A DNA stretch of 64,000 bases from positions 57,017,952 to 57,081,951 of the forward strand of contig CM075941.1 in NCBI GenBank assembly GCA_038030265.1, read 5' to 3'. This DNA is from Corythucha ciliata. Its lineage: Eukaryota > Arthropoda > Insecta > Hemiptera > Tingidae. Under the pieces are notes generated by a model, which saw only the letters and a list, made by a program, of their open reading frames with translations, ran no database searches and was not told the origin of the DNA. Below, piece after piece: positions 12,060 through 23,640 of this stretch; position 1 is the stretch's first letter; the number at the start of each line of letters is the position of its first letter. Both the position numbers and the translations under genes were made by a program.

Positions 12060-12661
12060 TCTCCCAGTCTGGATGGCATTGCGGGCTAAACACGATTTGC
12101 TAGCCAAAACACACGAAATTGCGCGTCTTACCTGCAAAAACGGGATTTTAACGCGAAAAATCAGCAAAATCGGTTTCAAAGTTAAGCTGACCCTCGAAGT
12201 CGGTTTGTCAGCAACAAACATCCGCGAGTTATTGATTTTTGGTGAAACCAATAAGCGAAAATGTGTATTTTTTTTAGTGAGAAAAATCCGCAAAATTGGT
12301 TTTATGGATCGAAATACAAGACATTTGAGGGAGAAATGTCAGTAAAAGTGATGTCTTAGTGGTCGAAATCAGTGATGCTGGTTGCTTAGTGAGGCAGAGA
12401 TTGTAATGTGCGAAATTTGGTTTTCATCACAAAAAACAAAAAAAAACGGCGAAATTGGTGTATGAATTAGTAGGCGAAATTCGAGTAATCGGTTCTGTTG
12501 CTGAGCAATTCCTGCGAAAGTTGTAATCATTAAAGAAGTGTTGAATTTTAACTTTTTGATGGATTTTGGGGGTGCATGGGCACCTGCCACACGAAATCTG
12601 CGCTTTTGATTCTAGGGGAGGGCAACTGCCCACTCCTGCTCCCTCGCTGGCTACGCCCATG
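12060..12661. repeat. Array remnant ending in a hAT-like right terminus
   Basis: Loose copies of '...AAAATCGGCAAAATTGGTTTT...' lead into a distinctive end: TCTAGGGGAGGGCAACTGCC, then GCTGGCTACGCCCATG (about 12,646-12,661). The end at 21.22-21.27 kb has the same order of motifs (CTAGGGGATGGCAGCTGCC...GGCTATGCCTATG). It is also the inverse of the terminus at 6783, so these are ends of one transposon family. Confidence 0.6.
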
Positions 12662-13554
12662 ATTAGTCTACACCGATGGTCTCAGAGATAGTTCACCAAA
12701 TCGAACAAAGGGGCCCTCAAATCCAAATTTGAGATCGTGCAGTGCCAACACCCGACGTGGAATCTTCAGGATTTTTTTAGGAAATGGAAGGATGTGTATC
12801 TGAAAGAGATTGCCAAGCGTTTATCAGTTTTTCCAGCTTCAGGCTCCAGCTAATTTTCCGTCAGCGGCAGAAAATGGTCAATTTTTGACGGGCCATATCT
12901 CAGGAACCATTAGTCGTACGGAGATACAATTGGGCTGAAATAGTCGTAAACTTAGTCTATTTCAAAAATGCAAAGGGGTGCAACCATCGAAAAGTACTTA
13001 GTTCCAGAGATACAACTGATTGAGTATAAAAAGTAAGAAAATTTCCAGTTTTTTTGCGATTTTCGACGTGCAGCCGACCGATTTTTTGTTGGCAAAGTTC
13101 GGATTCGGATTCAGCACCCCAAGAAACATAAGATCCGTTGACAAAACTACTTCTATGCGTTTGTCCCGGCCAATTCCCCATTTGACTGGACTAAATCTTG
13201 TCATTTTAGTACTCTTCTCATCTAAAGATGATACAAAGAATGAGTCACACAACGAACTCCTTACGCCCTTGTGCCTTGTGAGACATAGGCACTACCTGGC
13301 CGCTTCGTTCAATGGCTCGTCCAGATTCGATTCAATCTTGTTCAACTTAGTGTCGCTAGACATGGATGGTATCTCCATAACGCTGGGAAAAACCACCGCC
13401 AATGGATAGTGTGCCCATAACAGCTGCTGTGTTTGTTGTGCGCGAAGTTTGATTATTTTCTGAGGTCACATTTCTTTTGAGTACCCACATTGAATTGAGC
13501 ACTCCAAGAGAGAAGTGGAATGATATCCATTGCGAGTTCCTTTCACAATTAACG

Positions 13555-14385
13555 CATCGCTGGTTTTCCTCAAGCAAACTGCCATAACTCCAACAATTTT
13601 CGTCGCACGTAATAATGAAGCACACCACTGAAATGGCACAAAATTGCCTTTTTATTATGTCTACTTGGTTTTGGAATCAGCTTGAGTTAAAGGCCCTTAA
13701 TAATACTGGGCTGAATTTCAAGTTGTCCTCTTTTTCCACCAAACAAGGGTTTTCTAACAGCTTTAATTTCGCACACAGCATTATCAAGATGAGTCGCTCT
13801 GCGGAAAAAACTTCTTCTTAAAAAAAGCTTTCCAATGACCTACGATGAAATGGACATTGCCACTGTAACAGCCAAGATATTTGGACAAAGGTTTGAAATT
13901 GTCAAGTGTAATCGCCAAAATAAGGCTGTTGTAGCCACTGGAAATAAAAGAGAACTATCGTCTTATTGGTGGATGATTAAATCCAAATCGCTAAATTGGT
14001 CTCAGAAAATTATAAAAATACGAATACAGTGAATTCTTCACTCATACACCCTCCTCCCTCATAGGGCCCACACAAAACACAATAGGTATTTCAATTTATT
14101 TATTTTATTTTTTCTGTATCATTCGTGTTTCACAAGAATGCTCGATGTGCTGTGAGTGAAACTAAAGCTGTTGGAAAAAACGTGTTTGATGGTAAAGTAG
14201 GACAACTTGGGAATTCAGCTCAGCATTAACGGCCTTCAACTCAAGCTGATTCCAAAACCATGTGGACATAATAAAAAGGCAAATTTTGTGCCCTTTTCAG
14301 TGGCGTGCTACAATATTACGTGCGACGAAAATTGTGAGATTTATTGCAGTTTGTTTGAGGAAAACCAGCGATGCGTTGAAAAAGC
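13555..14385. repeat. Inverted repeat, arms about 235 bp, spacer about 350 bp
   Basis: The arm at 13,555-13,790 is repeated in reverse complement at about 14,140-14,385. Shared landmarks, given as read in the left arm, are GCATCGCTGGTTTTCCTCAA, AAAATTGCCTTTTTATTATG, TGGTTTTGGAATCAGCTTGA and AACAGCTTTA. Both arms can encode, outward, a related peptide with ITCDENC and EENQRCV. The spacer holds a 65-codon ORF (13835-14032) of unknown nature. A foldback element or two head-to-head fragments of a DNA transposon would explain it. Confidence 0.7.
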
Positions 14386-15257
14386 GGAAAAGTGCGTTTT
14401 TCTCGGAAACGGTTGATATTTGGACCATGGTATATTTGGTCATTTTTTGACGTAAATATGGTCTAGAATCACCTGCTTTATTTGTGCCACGTGGACCAAG
14501 TACACCCGGTATAGGTCTCACATCAATCAAATCATGTGTTTTTCTAGAGTGCAGCAAAGAGACAGACCTCTTTTCTCACGACTTGGCGTGAAAGTCGTAG
14601 TTTTCTGCGCATACATATTCTTCTGTCGATAAATCATCAAAGGGGAACTTGCCCATTTTTCAATCACTGGTGTTTCTTGAAGAGTGTGCTTCAACAAGAC
14701 AATTGCCCACATTAAACATTAAAATCAATCAAGGGTTTTTTTAGGCGAATTTTTTAAAATGTTGAGTGGGGGTTTGATTGCGCCAAAGGGCAGTTAATGA
14801 AATGGATGGTGTTGGGAAGAGGGGGGAATACGCGTTTCTGGGGTTTAATTTTTCTTGTTATTTGTAAACAAAACATTTTAGAGTTTCCTCAAATGCTTCA
14901 AAACTGCACATTGACGTCATTTTTCCCTCGTACCATCCATCCCCTCCTGAAGAACTTTGAAATTTATTTAAAAATCACCAGAAGCACCAATCGGTCAGGA
15001 ACTACTGTTAATATCCTTGTCCGCATGTGTCAATTCACCGGTATACTTTTCCCCCAAATCGGACATTCATGCAAGTTTTCCATTCACAGTCGAGAAATAA
15101 TGAATCGTAATCGTAGTTTCAAGGGATAGTTTTGATCAATAGTCATTTTTACAGCCATTATCCAAAGCACTTACAGCGCTAGCTAATTCGACGTATACTG
15201 CCCAAATTTCGAATTTATCGGTAGAAACAGTACAATTGTCGAATAGTCAATAATTAT

Positions 15258-15352
15258 TAATATAAGCTCAGGACTCAATCGACATGAAGGGCAAAACAAA
15301 AACAATTTTTTTTGTTTTGCCCTTCGTGTCGATTGAGTCAGCTTATATTACA
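15258..15352. repeat. Long near-perfect hairpin
   Basis: The left arm ATATAAGCT..GACTCAATCGACATGAAGGGCAAAACAAAAA pairs with TTTTTTGTTTTGCCCTTCGTGTCGATTGAGTC..AGCTTATAT (motifs split by a short bulge). The stem is about 45 bp with a tiny loop. It may be a foldback MITE or, if transcribed, a miRNA-like precursor. The surrounding 14.4-15.7 kb shows no other feature. Confidence 0.75.
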
Positions 15353-15879
15353 AATAATTAAGGGCGTTATAGCGTTCAATAAATTTGTCAATAATTATTA
15401 TCTACCGTAAAAATTATCAGGTTTGGTATGACAGTCTAATTTTCCGACGTGTACACAGTCAAAGAAAAATAATTCTTTCTGACGGCAACTTGATCGTTTC
15501 CTTGGGCTTGTTTTCTAGGCGTTATGCTTTCGCCTAAAATCTATATCTCGGGAAAATGACTGACACAATAATAATGTCATCTTATTTATTGCACTCCTAT
15601 TTCGTATACACTACAACTTGAAGTGAAATTGGTACGTTTCTGATTTCAATTAGAGCATCACTAGACACTGGCTGAGGCATTATCATTATCAGATCACACT
15701 TCTCGCGGGGTCAAGGGCACTTCTTCTGACCGTTCTGACTTCTGACTCATAAAGATACCTAGATGCGAAAATGTTCAAATACCAGGGCTTCAAGTAAGAA
15801 GTTAGGAAAACGAATTCTGGTGTATAGTTTTCATACTAAAATTTCCCATTTTAATTTTTTCCCCGCGATGTACAGCGCC

Positions 15880-16918
15880 ATCTCTTGTCTCAGGGTGATT
15901 TTCAAAGCTTCACCGTCAACAGCCTTAATAACTTTCAGAGGGCAGAGCTTGCCTAACCTTTCATTCAAACAATAAACCAATGCTTTAATTGCCTCAGATA
16001 CGGACATAAAAAAGGACCAATGTAACAGTTCCCCACGCTGTAGTAAATGTGGCGAGGAACATACCAGCGATAAATGTAAGGAAGCCCAGCCTTTAAAATG
16101 CGTGCATTGTAAGGGACAGCATTCTTCACTCAGTACCAATAAATGCCCTGAGTTCAGTAAACAAAAATCAATCCGAACGATAATGGCAAATGAAAACCTA
16201 TCTTTTACCGAAGAGACAAAATAAACATGAGATCTTTTAAAAACGTTGTAACCAATGAAATAGTACCAGCAATTAATAATAACTCCGTGTTTCCCCCTCT
16301 TCAACATTCAAATCGTATACCCCCAAAACGTGCAAGACCAATAACTCCTCCAAATGCAACAACGGAAGCACACAAAGGAATAATAGCTAATGTCAACGCT
16401 TTAAACAGAATCACGCCTATCACTCACAATCCTTATACATCACAACAGGACTCTTCCGCCGAAATGGAAAATAAAAATAGTAGGGAGTTATTGCATAGCC
16501 GTCTGACGCTTAACGTTTACGGTTATGTGACGTCACCATAAGCGTAGCCGTTTGTGTCGGTGGAAAAAGAGTTATTGCAAATAATAGTTACGCTAAAATA
16601 TGAACACACGGTAGGGCATAGATGCACTTAATTGCTTCAAATAAATTAATAAAACACCTCCTCGTACTGGACTTTAAACGTTTGTGATTAACGCTTAAAC
16701 TAAAAATTTGAATTTTACGCTTATCATGACGTCACATAACCGTTAACGTTAACCGTCAGACGGTTATGCAATAACTCCCTAATGACTCTGACATAACTTC
16801 ATTATGTGAATCTATAATTGATATTGTATTAAGCTCGAAAAATAACGTCTCGATAACAAGACAAGAGTTACTATCAGAATTAAAGGCAAGGATTGACCAT
16901 TTCACTTTTTTAAAATAA
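15880..16918 (+). pseudogene. LINE ORF1 (gag) with CCHC zinc knuckles, broken
   Basis: From about 15,977 the plus strand encodes CFNCLRYGHKKG, a first CCHC knuckle cut by a one-base frameshift. Two further knuckles follow in the next frame (CSKCGEEHTSDKC; CVHCKGQHSS..NKC). This triple knuckle is typical of ORF1 proteins of I/Jockey LINEs, which bind the element RNA. The frame continues to 16,481, is interrupted by the MITE at 16,483-16,779, and resumes in phase with NDSDITSLCESI to the stop at 16,916-16,918. Sequence upstream of 15,880 is too decayed to read. Confidence 0.65.
16483..16779. mobile_element. MITE with about 53-bp terminal inverted repeats and TA duplication
   Basis: The ends GGGAGTTATTGCATAGCCG and CGGTTATGCAATAACTCCC are inverted copies, and the similarity extends about 53 bp inward to TGACGTCA. 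TA flanks both sides (16481-16482, 16780-16781). The LINE ORF1 reading frame is restored when the element and one TA are removed, which proves the insertion boundaries. TA duplication suggests a Tc1/mariner-type source. Confidence 0.9.
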
Positions 16919-16940
16919 TAAAAACAATTTTAGCATAAAG

Positions 16941-19700
16941 ATGGAATATGAAATAAAAATCCTTCAGTGGAACGCTAGATCTCTAGCTGCCAAATTGTGT
17001 GAAACAGAGAATTTTTTAATAGAAAATGACATAGCTTATGCCGCTATATCTGAAACTTGGTTCAAACCAAATATTTCCTAGCGTATCAAAGGTTACCATA
17101 TAGTTAGAAATGATCGTAGTGACGGTAAAGCAGGAGTCGCCCTCATAATCAGAAATAATCTCACGTTCAATATCATCGATAACCTCCACGCTGTGAACGG
17201 TCTAATGACGGTCGGAATCTCAGCCTCCTTTTCCAATGGGAGAAGCCTAAACATTATTTCTATCTACAATTGTCCCACGAATAATGTAACTCAAGCCCAA
17301 TGGGAACAATTTTTTAAAGTCATCCCGCACCCTTATTTAGTACTCGGTGCTTTCAACTGCCATAGTACGGTATTGGGTTCCCATTTCACTCAGCGAAAGG
17401 GTAATGCACTCCTCGATGCGGCTGGAAGCTGTAATTTGTCCTTTTTAAACTCCGGCTGCCCAACTTGTATTAACCCTGCCAACCCAGCCCATTTCTCCGC
17501 CATCGACATATAACTCTCTGTTCAGCCGCCATTGCCTCATACTTTACATGGGAAATAGTACAAGATCCTATGGGATCGGACCATCTACCAATCCGTATTA
17601 CCTCAGCTCTCTTCAAAACAAAAACTGCGAAATTCCCTACTTTGCGGAAATGGCGCTCGCATAAGGCTGACTGGGACAACTTCCAAAGTGAATTGCATAG
17701 TTACCATAACAATTCTTACAAGGATTTAATGTTTAACATAAACCGAGCATGCGAAAAGTCGATCCCAAAACGCTCAGAAAACCCCTTACCCTCTAAAAAG
17801 CATGCTATTTGGTGGAATCATAACTGTGGCAAGGCTTCAGAAGAAAGGAAAACTGCTTTCCATAATTATAAAAATCCACCGTCCTTATCGTCGTATTTAC
17901 TGTACAAACAAAAAAGCGCGAGTGCTAAAATTGCCTATAAAAACGCAAAACGAGAATCTTGGAAAGACTTTTGTGAACAATTACATAGGAACACGCCTAT
18001 GAAAAACATCTGGTCCCAACTTAAGACACTGAAAAATGCAGCTCTTACTCAAGCACCCGCAAGTCACTCAGGTGACTGGTGTCACGAGTTTTTGGAAAAA
18101 CTTACACCAGATTTTGCTCCTTCACCTCCAACAGAGATCAGTAATAAACATCCTATTATGTCTAACGTTTTAATGAAAGAAGTCTCGTTGAAGGAATTAG
18201 ACAGAGTGTTGTCTAAATCGATGAATACAGCACCGGGAATGGACCATATCGACTATCCTATTCTAAACCATCTACCCGAAAAAACAAAAAATGACATGGT
18301 TAACATTTATAATGCAATCATAACGGATATAGAAATCCCAGAAGAATGGAAAGACTATTGTGTGGTCCCTCTCCTGAAGCCCGGCAAACCACCCAATACT
18401 AGTGAGTCATATCGACCCATATCCTTGTCCTCTTGTGTCCTTAAGACCTTTGAAAGAATCCTAAAAAATAGACTCGAATACTGGCTCGAACACAACAGGG
18501 TACTCCCCCAAAGCCAGTTTGGGTTTCGGAAGGGTCGCTCTTGCAACGATAGTATAGCTGAATTAATCACGAATATTCAAATATCATTTTCCGAAAACAA
18601 AACTCTGCATACTTTGGCCCTATCAATGCTCGATGTGGGGATATGCCATAGTTTTTTAAAATTAATCATGGGTCTAATTAGTGAACGTCGAATCCATGTA
18701 TTAACAAGTGACAAAATGATTGGACCCCGATTGTCTCGGTCAGGCTTACCACAGGGAGATATCCTAAGTCCCATTCTCTATACCTTGTACACTCGAGATG
18801 TAGAGAGTTCTCTCCCGAATGGAGTTAAAATTTTGCAATACGCATATGATATATGCCTCTACGCAAAAAACACGACACCGGAGAAGTCCTTGAATTTGCT
18901 CAAGGACGGAATCCTTGCTCTAAGATCCGCTTTACTAAAAATCGGCCTTGACATATCCCCTTCAAAATCCGTAATTTGCCCTTTCTCCAGGTCAAGAGCT
19001 TTCCCATTGCTTCCTTCTGTCGACATTGGAGATTTTACAGTCCCTGTACGTGACGAAGTCAAATTCTTAGGAATGACCCTGGATCGTAAACTTAATTGGT
19101 CGAAACACATCAACCAGCTTGTGACAAAGGCTCAATGTAATGCAGATAGTCAGTCATTGTCGCTGGGGAGCAGACCCCAAAATTATGTTGACCTTTTACA
19201 GAGCTACTATTCGCTCATTATTTGACTACGGAGCAGTTTTTTATGGCCAGGCAGCACATAATCATCTTCGAAAGCTGGACATCATACAACATAAATGTAT
19301 CAGACTTTGCGTGGGTTTCTTGAAATCGACTCCTATTGATGTGATGCTACGTGAGGTGGGAGAGTGTCCACTACACATCAGGAGAGGAATTCTATCTGAC
19401 AGAATGATTCTAAAAATTAAAAGTCTCTATCCTCACCTATTCCAACAGCTGTCAACCCTTAACCAACTTGATCTTTCCTCTAAATATTGGATGAAAAAGA
19501 AAGCTCCCTTATTAGCAGTAAGCTTTCGTAGCATTCATAACACTTCCAAGACCTACTCTAATCAAAGGCATATTTTCTTCCTTAAATTGAGCAACTCAAT
19601 CACCAATCCATTCAATTATCAATCAATCCTTTCATCAAACACAGTCCCGGTCTATGAAGCCTTATATACATTCGTTAAAACTATCAATTTTAGGGTATGA
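16941..19700 (+). pseudogene. LINE ORF2: endonuclease and reverse transcriptase, broken
   Basis: It starts MEYEIKILQWNARSL 22 bp after the ORF1 stop. The AP-endonuclease part reads on with AISETWF, GYHIVRNDRSDG, YNCPTNN and GSDHLPI. The RT part has YRPISLSSC, QFGFRKGRSCNDSI, SGLPQGDILSPILY and YAYD in place of the usual YADD. Lesions: a stop near 17,082, a frame break around 17,511-17,570, a deletion after SMLD that removes the first catalytic Asp region of the RT, and a frameshift near 19,140-19,225. The C-terminal part (LDYG-like FDYGAVFYG, then KLDIIQHKCIR) ends at 19,700 without an RNase H domain. It cannot encode an active enzyme. Confidence 0.8.
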
Positions 19701-19799
19701 ATGACTCTACCTAGAGTAATTTATACTTAGAGTTCGAAATATATGGCTGTATGGTTCACAACCAATGCCAAAAACAAAAAAAAAGAAAAAAAAAAGTAA

Positions 19800-21272
19800 G
19801 TTTTCCCCAAAACGGGTGATTTTAGGCCATTCTGCCTTGATAACAGGTGATTTCACTAAAAAAATATATTAAAAAAATGACAAATTCATCGCAAATGGGA
19901 CGATATACTAATACAGACGATTTCACGCCAAAGCTGACGAGTTGCCTCATAACTGATGACGTTAATACAAAACTAGTCATTTTACCCCAAAACTGACTGT
20001 TTTAATTCCAAAACTTACGATTTCATCCCAAAAACGTTCCTAAACTGACGATTTTACCCTGAAACTTGCGGTTCCACCCAAAAAAATATCACTTTACCTC
20101 AAAACTGAATATTTTACTTCAAAATTGACATTTTACTTTGTTGGACACAGCTTTTCAGAGCACATAGAGTCAATTTTGACGATTTCAAGGCTTGAATAGC
20201 TATAATTGCCATTTTTAGGGCGCATAAAGTCAGTCTTTCCAGTTATAGGAGCGAATAGTACGTTCCAAGTCAATGGCGAGAACAGCCAGGTTGGCCATTT
20301 TCGGCTCTCCGAATGGTCTATTTTGCCATTTTCAGGACAGGAGTCACTTGTTCAGACATTTTTAGAGCTCGATTCGCCAGGTAATCCAATTCTAGAGCTC
20401 GTAAAGTAAATTCGGCAATTTCTAGGGTTCGTCAGTTTTCTCAGTTTGGGGGGTCAAATACCTAGTCCATCAAGCCAAGGCCATGAAGTTTGACCATTCC
20501 TGGTGCGCAAATTGTCGATTTTGCCATTTTCAGGGAAGCAATCATCTTTTTAGGCATTCCCAGGGCACGTGAAGTCATTTTGGCCGTTTTCAGGGCTTGA
20601 TTAGTCCGTCAAGCCAAAAGCGCGCATTATGGTCATATTTGGCTCAAGAATGGCCAGTCTGATCAATTTTAGCGCACGGATGGTCGATTTAGCTACTTTC
20701 GGGCGGTAATCATGATATCTTTTTAGGCATTTTCGGAAGTTCACCAGTCGCCACCAACTTTTAGGGTGCGTGAAGTCCAGTTTTAGCCATTTTCATAACG
20801 CGAATCGACAGTTTTGTATTTTTGGGCGTGAGTTTAGTTACTTTAGCCGTTTTTATAGTGCAAGTTACTAGTTTTAACTATTTTTAGGCAGTGAAAAGGC
20901 TGTCAAACCAGTTTTAGTATAGCGAACCACACTATTTTTCTAGCACCTCTCTTGAGCATATACTGAATCCGCGTCTGTCTGCGAAAATGGTATTCTAGGA
21001 CGCAATAACGGCGAATTTGGTCTTTAAATTATGTCACCCTTGCCATATCCGCTTTGTGAACGACAAAACCAGTTGAAATTTATTTCTTTTTTATTAGTGA
21101 AATCCATGAAGCTATTTTTTTAGTGAGCGCCGACGAAACACAATGTGATTATCCTGAAAGATTTGTACTTTCAGAATGCATGTAGGGGTTTGCAACTGCC
21201 CCACTGAATCTGAATTTTTGAGTCTAGGGGATGGCAGCTGCCTAGCCCTGCCCCCCTTTGGCTATGCCTATG
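19800..21272. repeat. Degenerate array (CAAAACTGACGATTTTACC, then GCCATTTTCAGGGC type) with hAT-like right terminus
   Basis: From 19,800 to about 20,140 the unit is the 20-21 bp CAAAACTGACGATTTTACCC. From about 20,200 it grades into a different, longer unit containing 'CATTTT(C/T)AGGGC.CG'. The stretch ends with CTAGGGGATGGCAGCTGCC and GGCTATGCCTATG near 21,225-21,272, homologous to the end at 12,661. No coding potential. Confidence 0.6.
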
Positions 21273-21699
21273 TTCCTAGGTAAATTCGTGCATTGCAGTT
21301 TTTGATCCATGACTCACCTTCATTTTTGCATTTGAGGCTGTGGGTTCGCCGTTCATAGGAGTTTTCCACGGATAAAGTTAGAAAAAGAATTATATTTATA
21401 TTTTTTTATAACCGATGCAAACAAAATTGATTTGCGAAATCGTCTCTCATTTGCCCTATTAATAGGCTTTGATGGGTCTGGGAATGAAATTCACACAGAT
21501 TCCGGCGAGTCGGTAACATTAGGCATTTGTTCAAACGAGCTGCTTCAGGGGGCCTGTCCTGTAAGATTTCAGGGTTTCTAGGAATATCTTTTTCCAACCG
21601 TCCGCCCCAAATTAAATCACATGTTGATGGGGAGGATGGGTGGAAACAAACAGATAGTGACATTAAAAAGTTATAGAACAGGCCCTCAGTAGTCACTTA

Positions 21700-21780
21700 A
21701 GTGACAAAATCACTGGTTTTTGTCACAGTGACTTCACAGTCACTGTGACCAACAAAAGCTGTCACGTCACACCTCTACGT
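21700..21780. repeat. Possible MITE end (TAGAGGTGTGACGTGACAGC, inverse)
   Basis: Short alternating TCACTGTGAC / GTCACAGTGA motifs end in GTCACGTCACACCTCTACGTGGCAC. A related sequence is at about 6,365-6,440 in inverse. The element limits are unclear. Confidence 0.3.
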
Positions 21781-21964
21781 GGCACTGCTCGAATTTCCGA
21801 AGATGTATTTCTGCCCGTTATAGTTTTCAAACCTTGCTTGCGAGTGTTGCGGGTTCTATCCTTGGAACCAGATGGTCGGTCGGGTAGAGTTTGAGTTTTT
21901 ACAGGCACCTGCGCGTCCTTCTGTCGTTCAGGCCAACCTTTTCTCAGTCTCTTCAGAGGTTTGA

Positions 21965-22101
21965 GGGCGTCGGCTTCATTGCTTCAAACTTGTGCAGGTT
22001 TCAAAAAAATTAGTTTTTTAAAGTCGAAAATTGTTTTTTTGTTGTTGTTGTTCAAAAAAAGTTAAAATTTCGAAAGCTTGTACGTTCATTGCACAGCGGC
22101 G
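21965..22101 (+). pseudogene. Fragment of a second transporter copy: exon 7, intron 7 and start of exon 8
   Basis: GCGTCGGCTTCATTGCTTCAAACTTGTGCAG followed by a GT.. intron and TTCATTGCACAGCGGCG is nearly the same as 4,450-4,315 on the minus strand. The exon difference (GCG to GCT) is synonymous in the frame I used for the gene, which supports that frame. Because the intron is kept, this is a genomic duplicate and not a processed copy. Homology stops at 22,101/22,102 where a transposase relic begins. Confidence 0.75.
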
Positions 22102-23640
22102 CACAGTAGGGCAAAGGTGGAAAAAACTATATTTTTGAAAGTGATTAATGCTGCATCAACGTCAGAACCTCAGTTCACCCGTTTTAGTAAAGATTTCGCG
22201 TTGTCACTTTTCACTCAAGCCAAATTGACGAAGTACCAATACGAGGTAATCAGGAAGGCAACGAAAAGTATTGGATGTGACATTTTTCCTAGCTACAAGA
22301 AAATCACCGAATCTAAAAAAGAGTGCTACCCTGAAAATCTACAGATCACCGAGACTTCGGCTCAGGTTCCCCTGCAAGACCTTCTAAACCACACAGCCAA
22401 ATGGATCCTGATGACAAAAAGCACCGCAGAGCTCAAAAACTGGAACGGACAGACATTGCAGCTTACTTCGAAGTGGGGGGGTTCGACGGAGCCTCTGGGC
22501 AGAGTGAATTCTCCCAGAGGTATTCGACTGAAGCAACGAGTTTCGACTCCCACTTATTCATTACTTCCATGGTCCCTTAAAGAATAAATTCAAGCGATCC
22601 TCATAACGAAATAATGTGGGAAAATCCCCGTCTTTCATCCACGCGATATTGCAGACCAATATGTTTTCGATACGAAAAAGAGACTCTTGAATTGGCTCGT
22701 GAGGAGAAAGCATGTGTCGAAGCTGAATATAACGATTTGCGAGTGACAGAAGTAGATTTCAGCGGCATAAAAATCTAGGTTAAACACCTCTTAATATTTT
22801 CAATGTTGGCTGGGAAGGTAGCACAAGCTGTAACTGAGACTTCGTCATCTAGCAATTGCTTCATTTGTGACAGTCGTCCGTCAGAAATGAACGACCTAGC
22901 CAAAGTTCGACAGAAGCCAACGGATGAAGAAGCACTTAAATTAGGAATATCACCTCTTCACGCCCACCCGAATAAAAACCATGGAATATATTTTGCATCT
23001 AGCTTACAATTTGAGTTTCAAAAAATGGCGATCGACAAAGACTACTAGTGCAATGAAAGAGGCCGAGAAAAAACGCATCCAGGATGAATTCTTGGTCAAA
23101 TTGGGGATTCGAGTGGATTTTGTGAAACAAGGATACGGATACGGATCATCTAATACAGGAAATACTGCCCGGAGGTTTTTCGCCAACCCAGATTTAACTT
23201 CAGAAGTCACAAAAATCGATAAACACTCCATTGAGCGACTAGGTACCATCTTAAATGTGATCAACAGCAACCACGACATTGATGCCGTTAAATTTGGGGT
23301 CTACGCGAAAGAAACCGCTGAGATAGCCAGCCATTCAACTTTACCCATGGAACCTACTTGCCCTCAACAGTACACAAATTGCTGGTTCACGGCTCAGAAA
23401 TTATTACAACTGCAGCTCTTCCCGTGAGAATGCTATCTGAAGAAGCGCAAGAAAGTCGCAACGAAGACTACAAATCTTTAGATTGAATCACGCGAGGAAG
23501 CACTCTCGCACAGTTGCAAACGAGGACATTTTTCATAAGATACTGGAGACCTCGGAACCAATTATTACGAGTTTGAGGCCGGAACCCAAAAAGAAGCACG
23601 TGCCAGTGAGTGAGGACATACGGGAGTTGTTGCTTTGAAA
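22102..23640 (+). pseudogene. Degenerate DDE transposase relic of a RAG1/Transib-like family (tentative)
   Basis: Reading across several frames on the plus strand gives the ordered landmarks of a widespread arthropod transposase family. They are PSYKKITESKKECYP, ITETSAQVPLQDLLNHT, a GFDGASGQSEF block (first catalytic Asp; broken by a G-run frameshift near 22,480), WENPRLSSTRYCRPI, a C-x2-C finger CFICDSRPSEMND, GISPLHA, NTARRFFANPDL and SEEAQESRN. Stops and frameshifts occur near 22,580, 22,778, 23,046 and 23,425, so it is dead. I link the family to RAG1/Transib from the zinc finger, the LHA...NTARRFF layout and the CACAGTA start; this assignment is from memory. It interrupts the duplicated transporter fragment. 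Confidence 0.55.

Larger units (their letters stand above)
15800..19797 (+). mobile_element. Decayed non-LTR retrotransposon (Jockey/I-like), two ORFs, A-rich tail
   Basis: The element holds a gag-like ORF1, an endonuclease/reverse-transcriptase ORF2 and an A-rich tail (about 19,770-19,797). The 5' end is not sharply defined. Frameshifts, stops and a deletion inside the RT domain make it inactive. A 297-bp MITE sits in ORF1. The tail runs directly into a degenerate array. Confidence 0.75.

Noticed and set aside
15831..16307. 158-codon ORF on the minus strand
   Set aside because: It is the shadow of the LINE ORF1 zinc-knuckle region on the plus strand.
21840..21900. A tRNA-like T arm (GCGGGTTCTATCC)
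   Set aside because: The stem does not pair properly and no A box or cloverleaf is found upstream.
22362..22553. 63-codon minus-strand ORF in the transposase relic
   Set aside because: It is the antisense of the readable transposase sequence.
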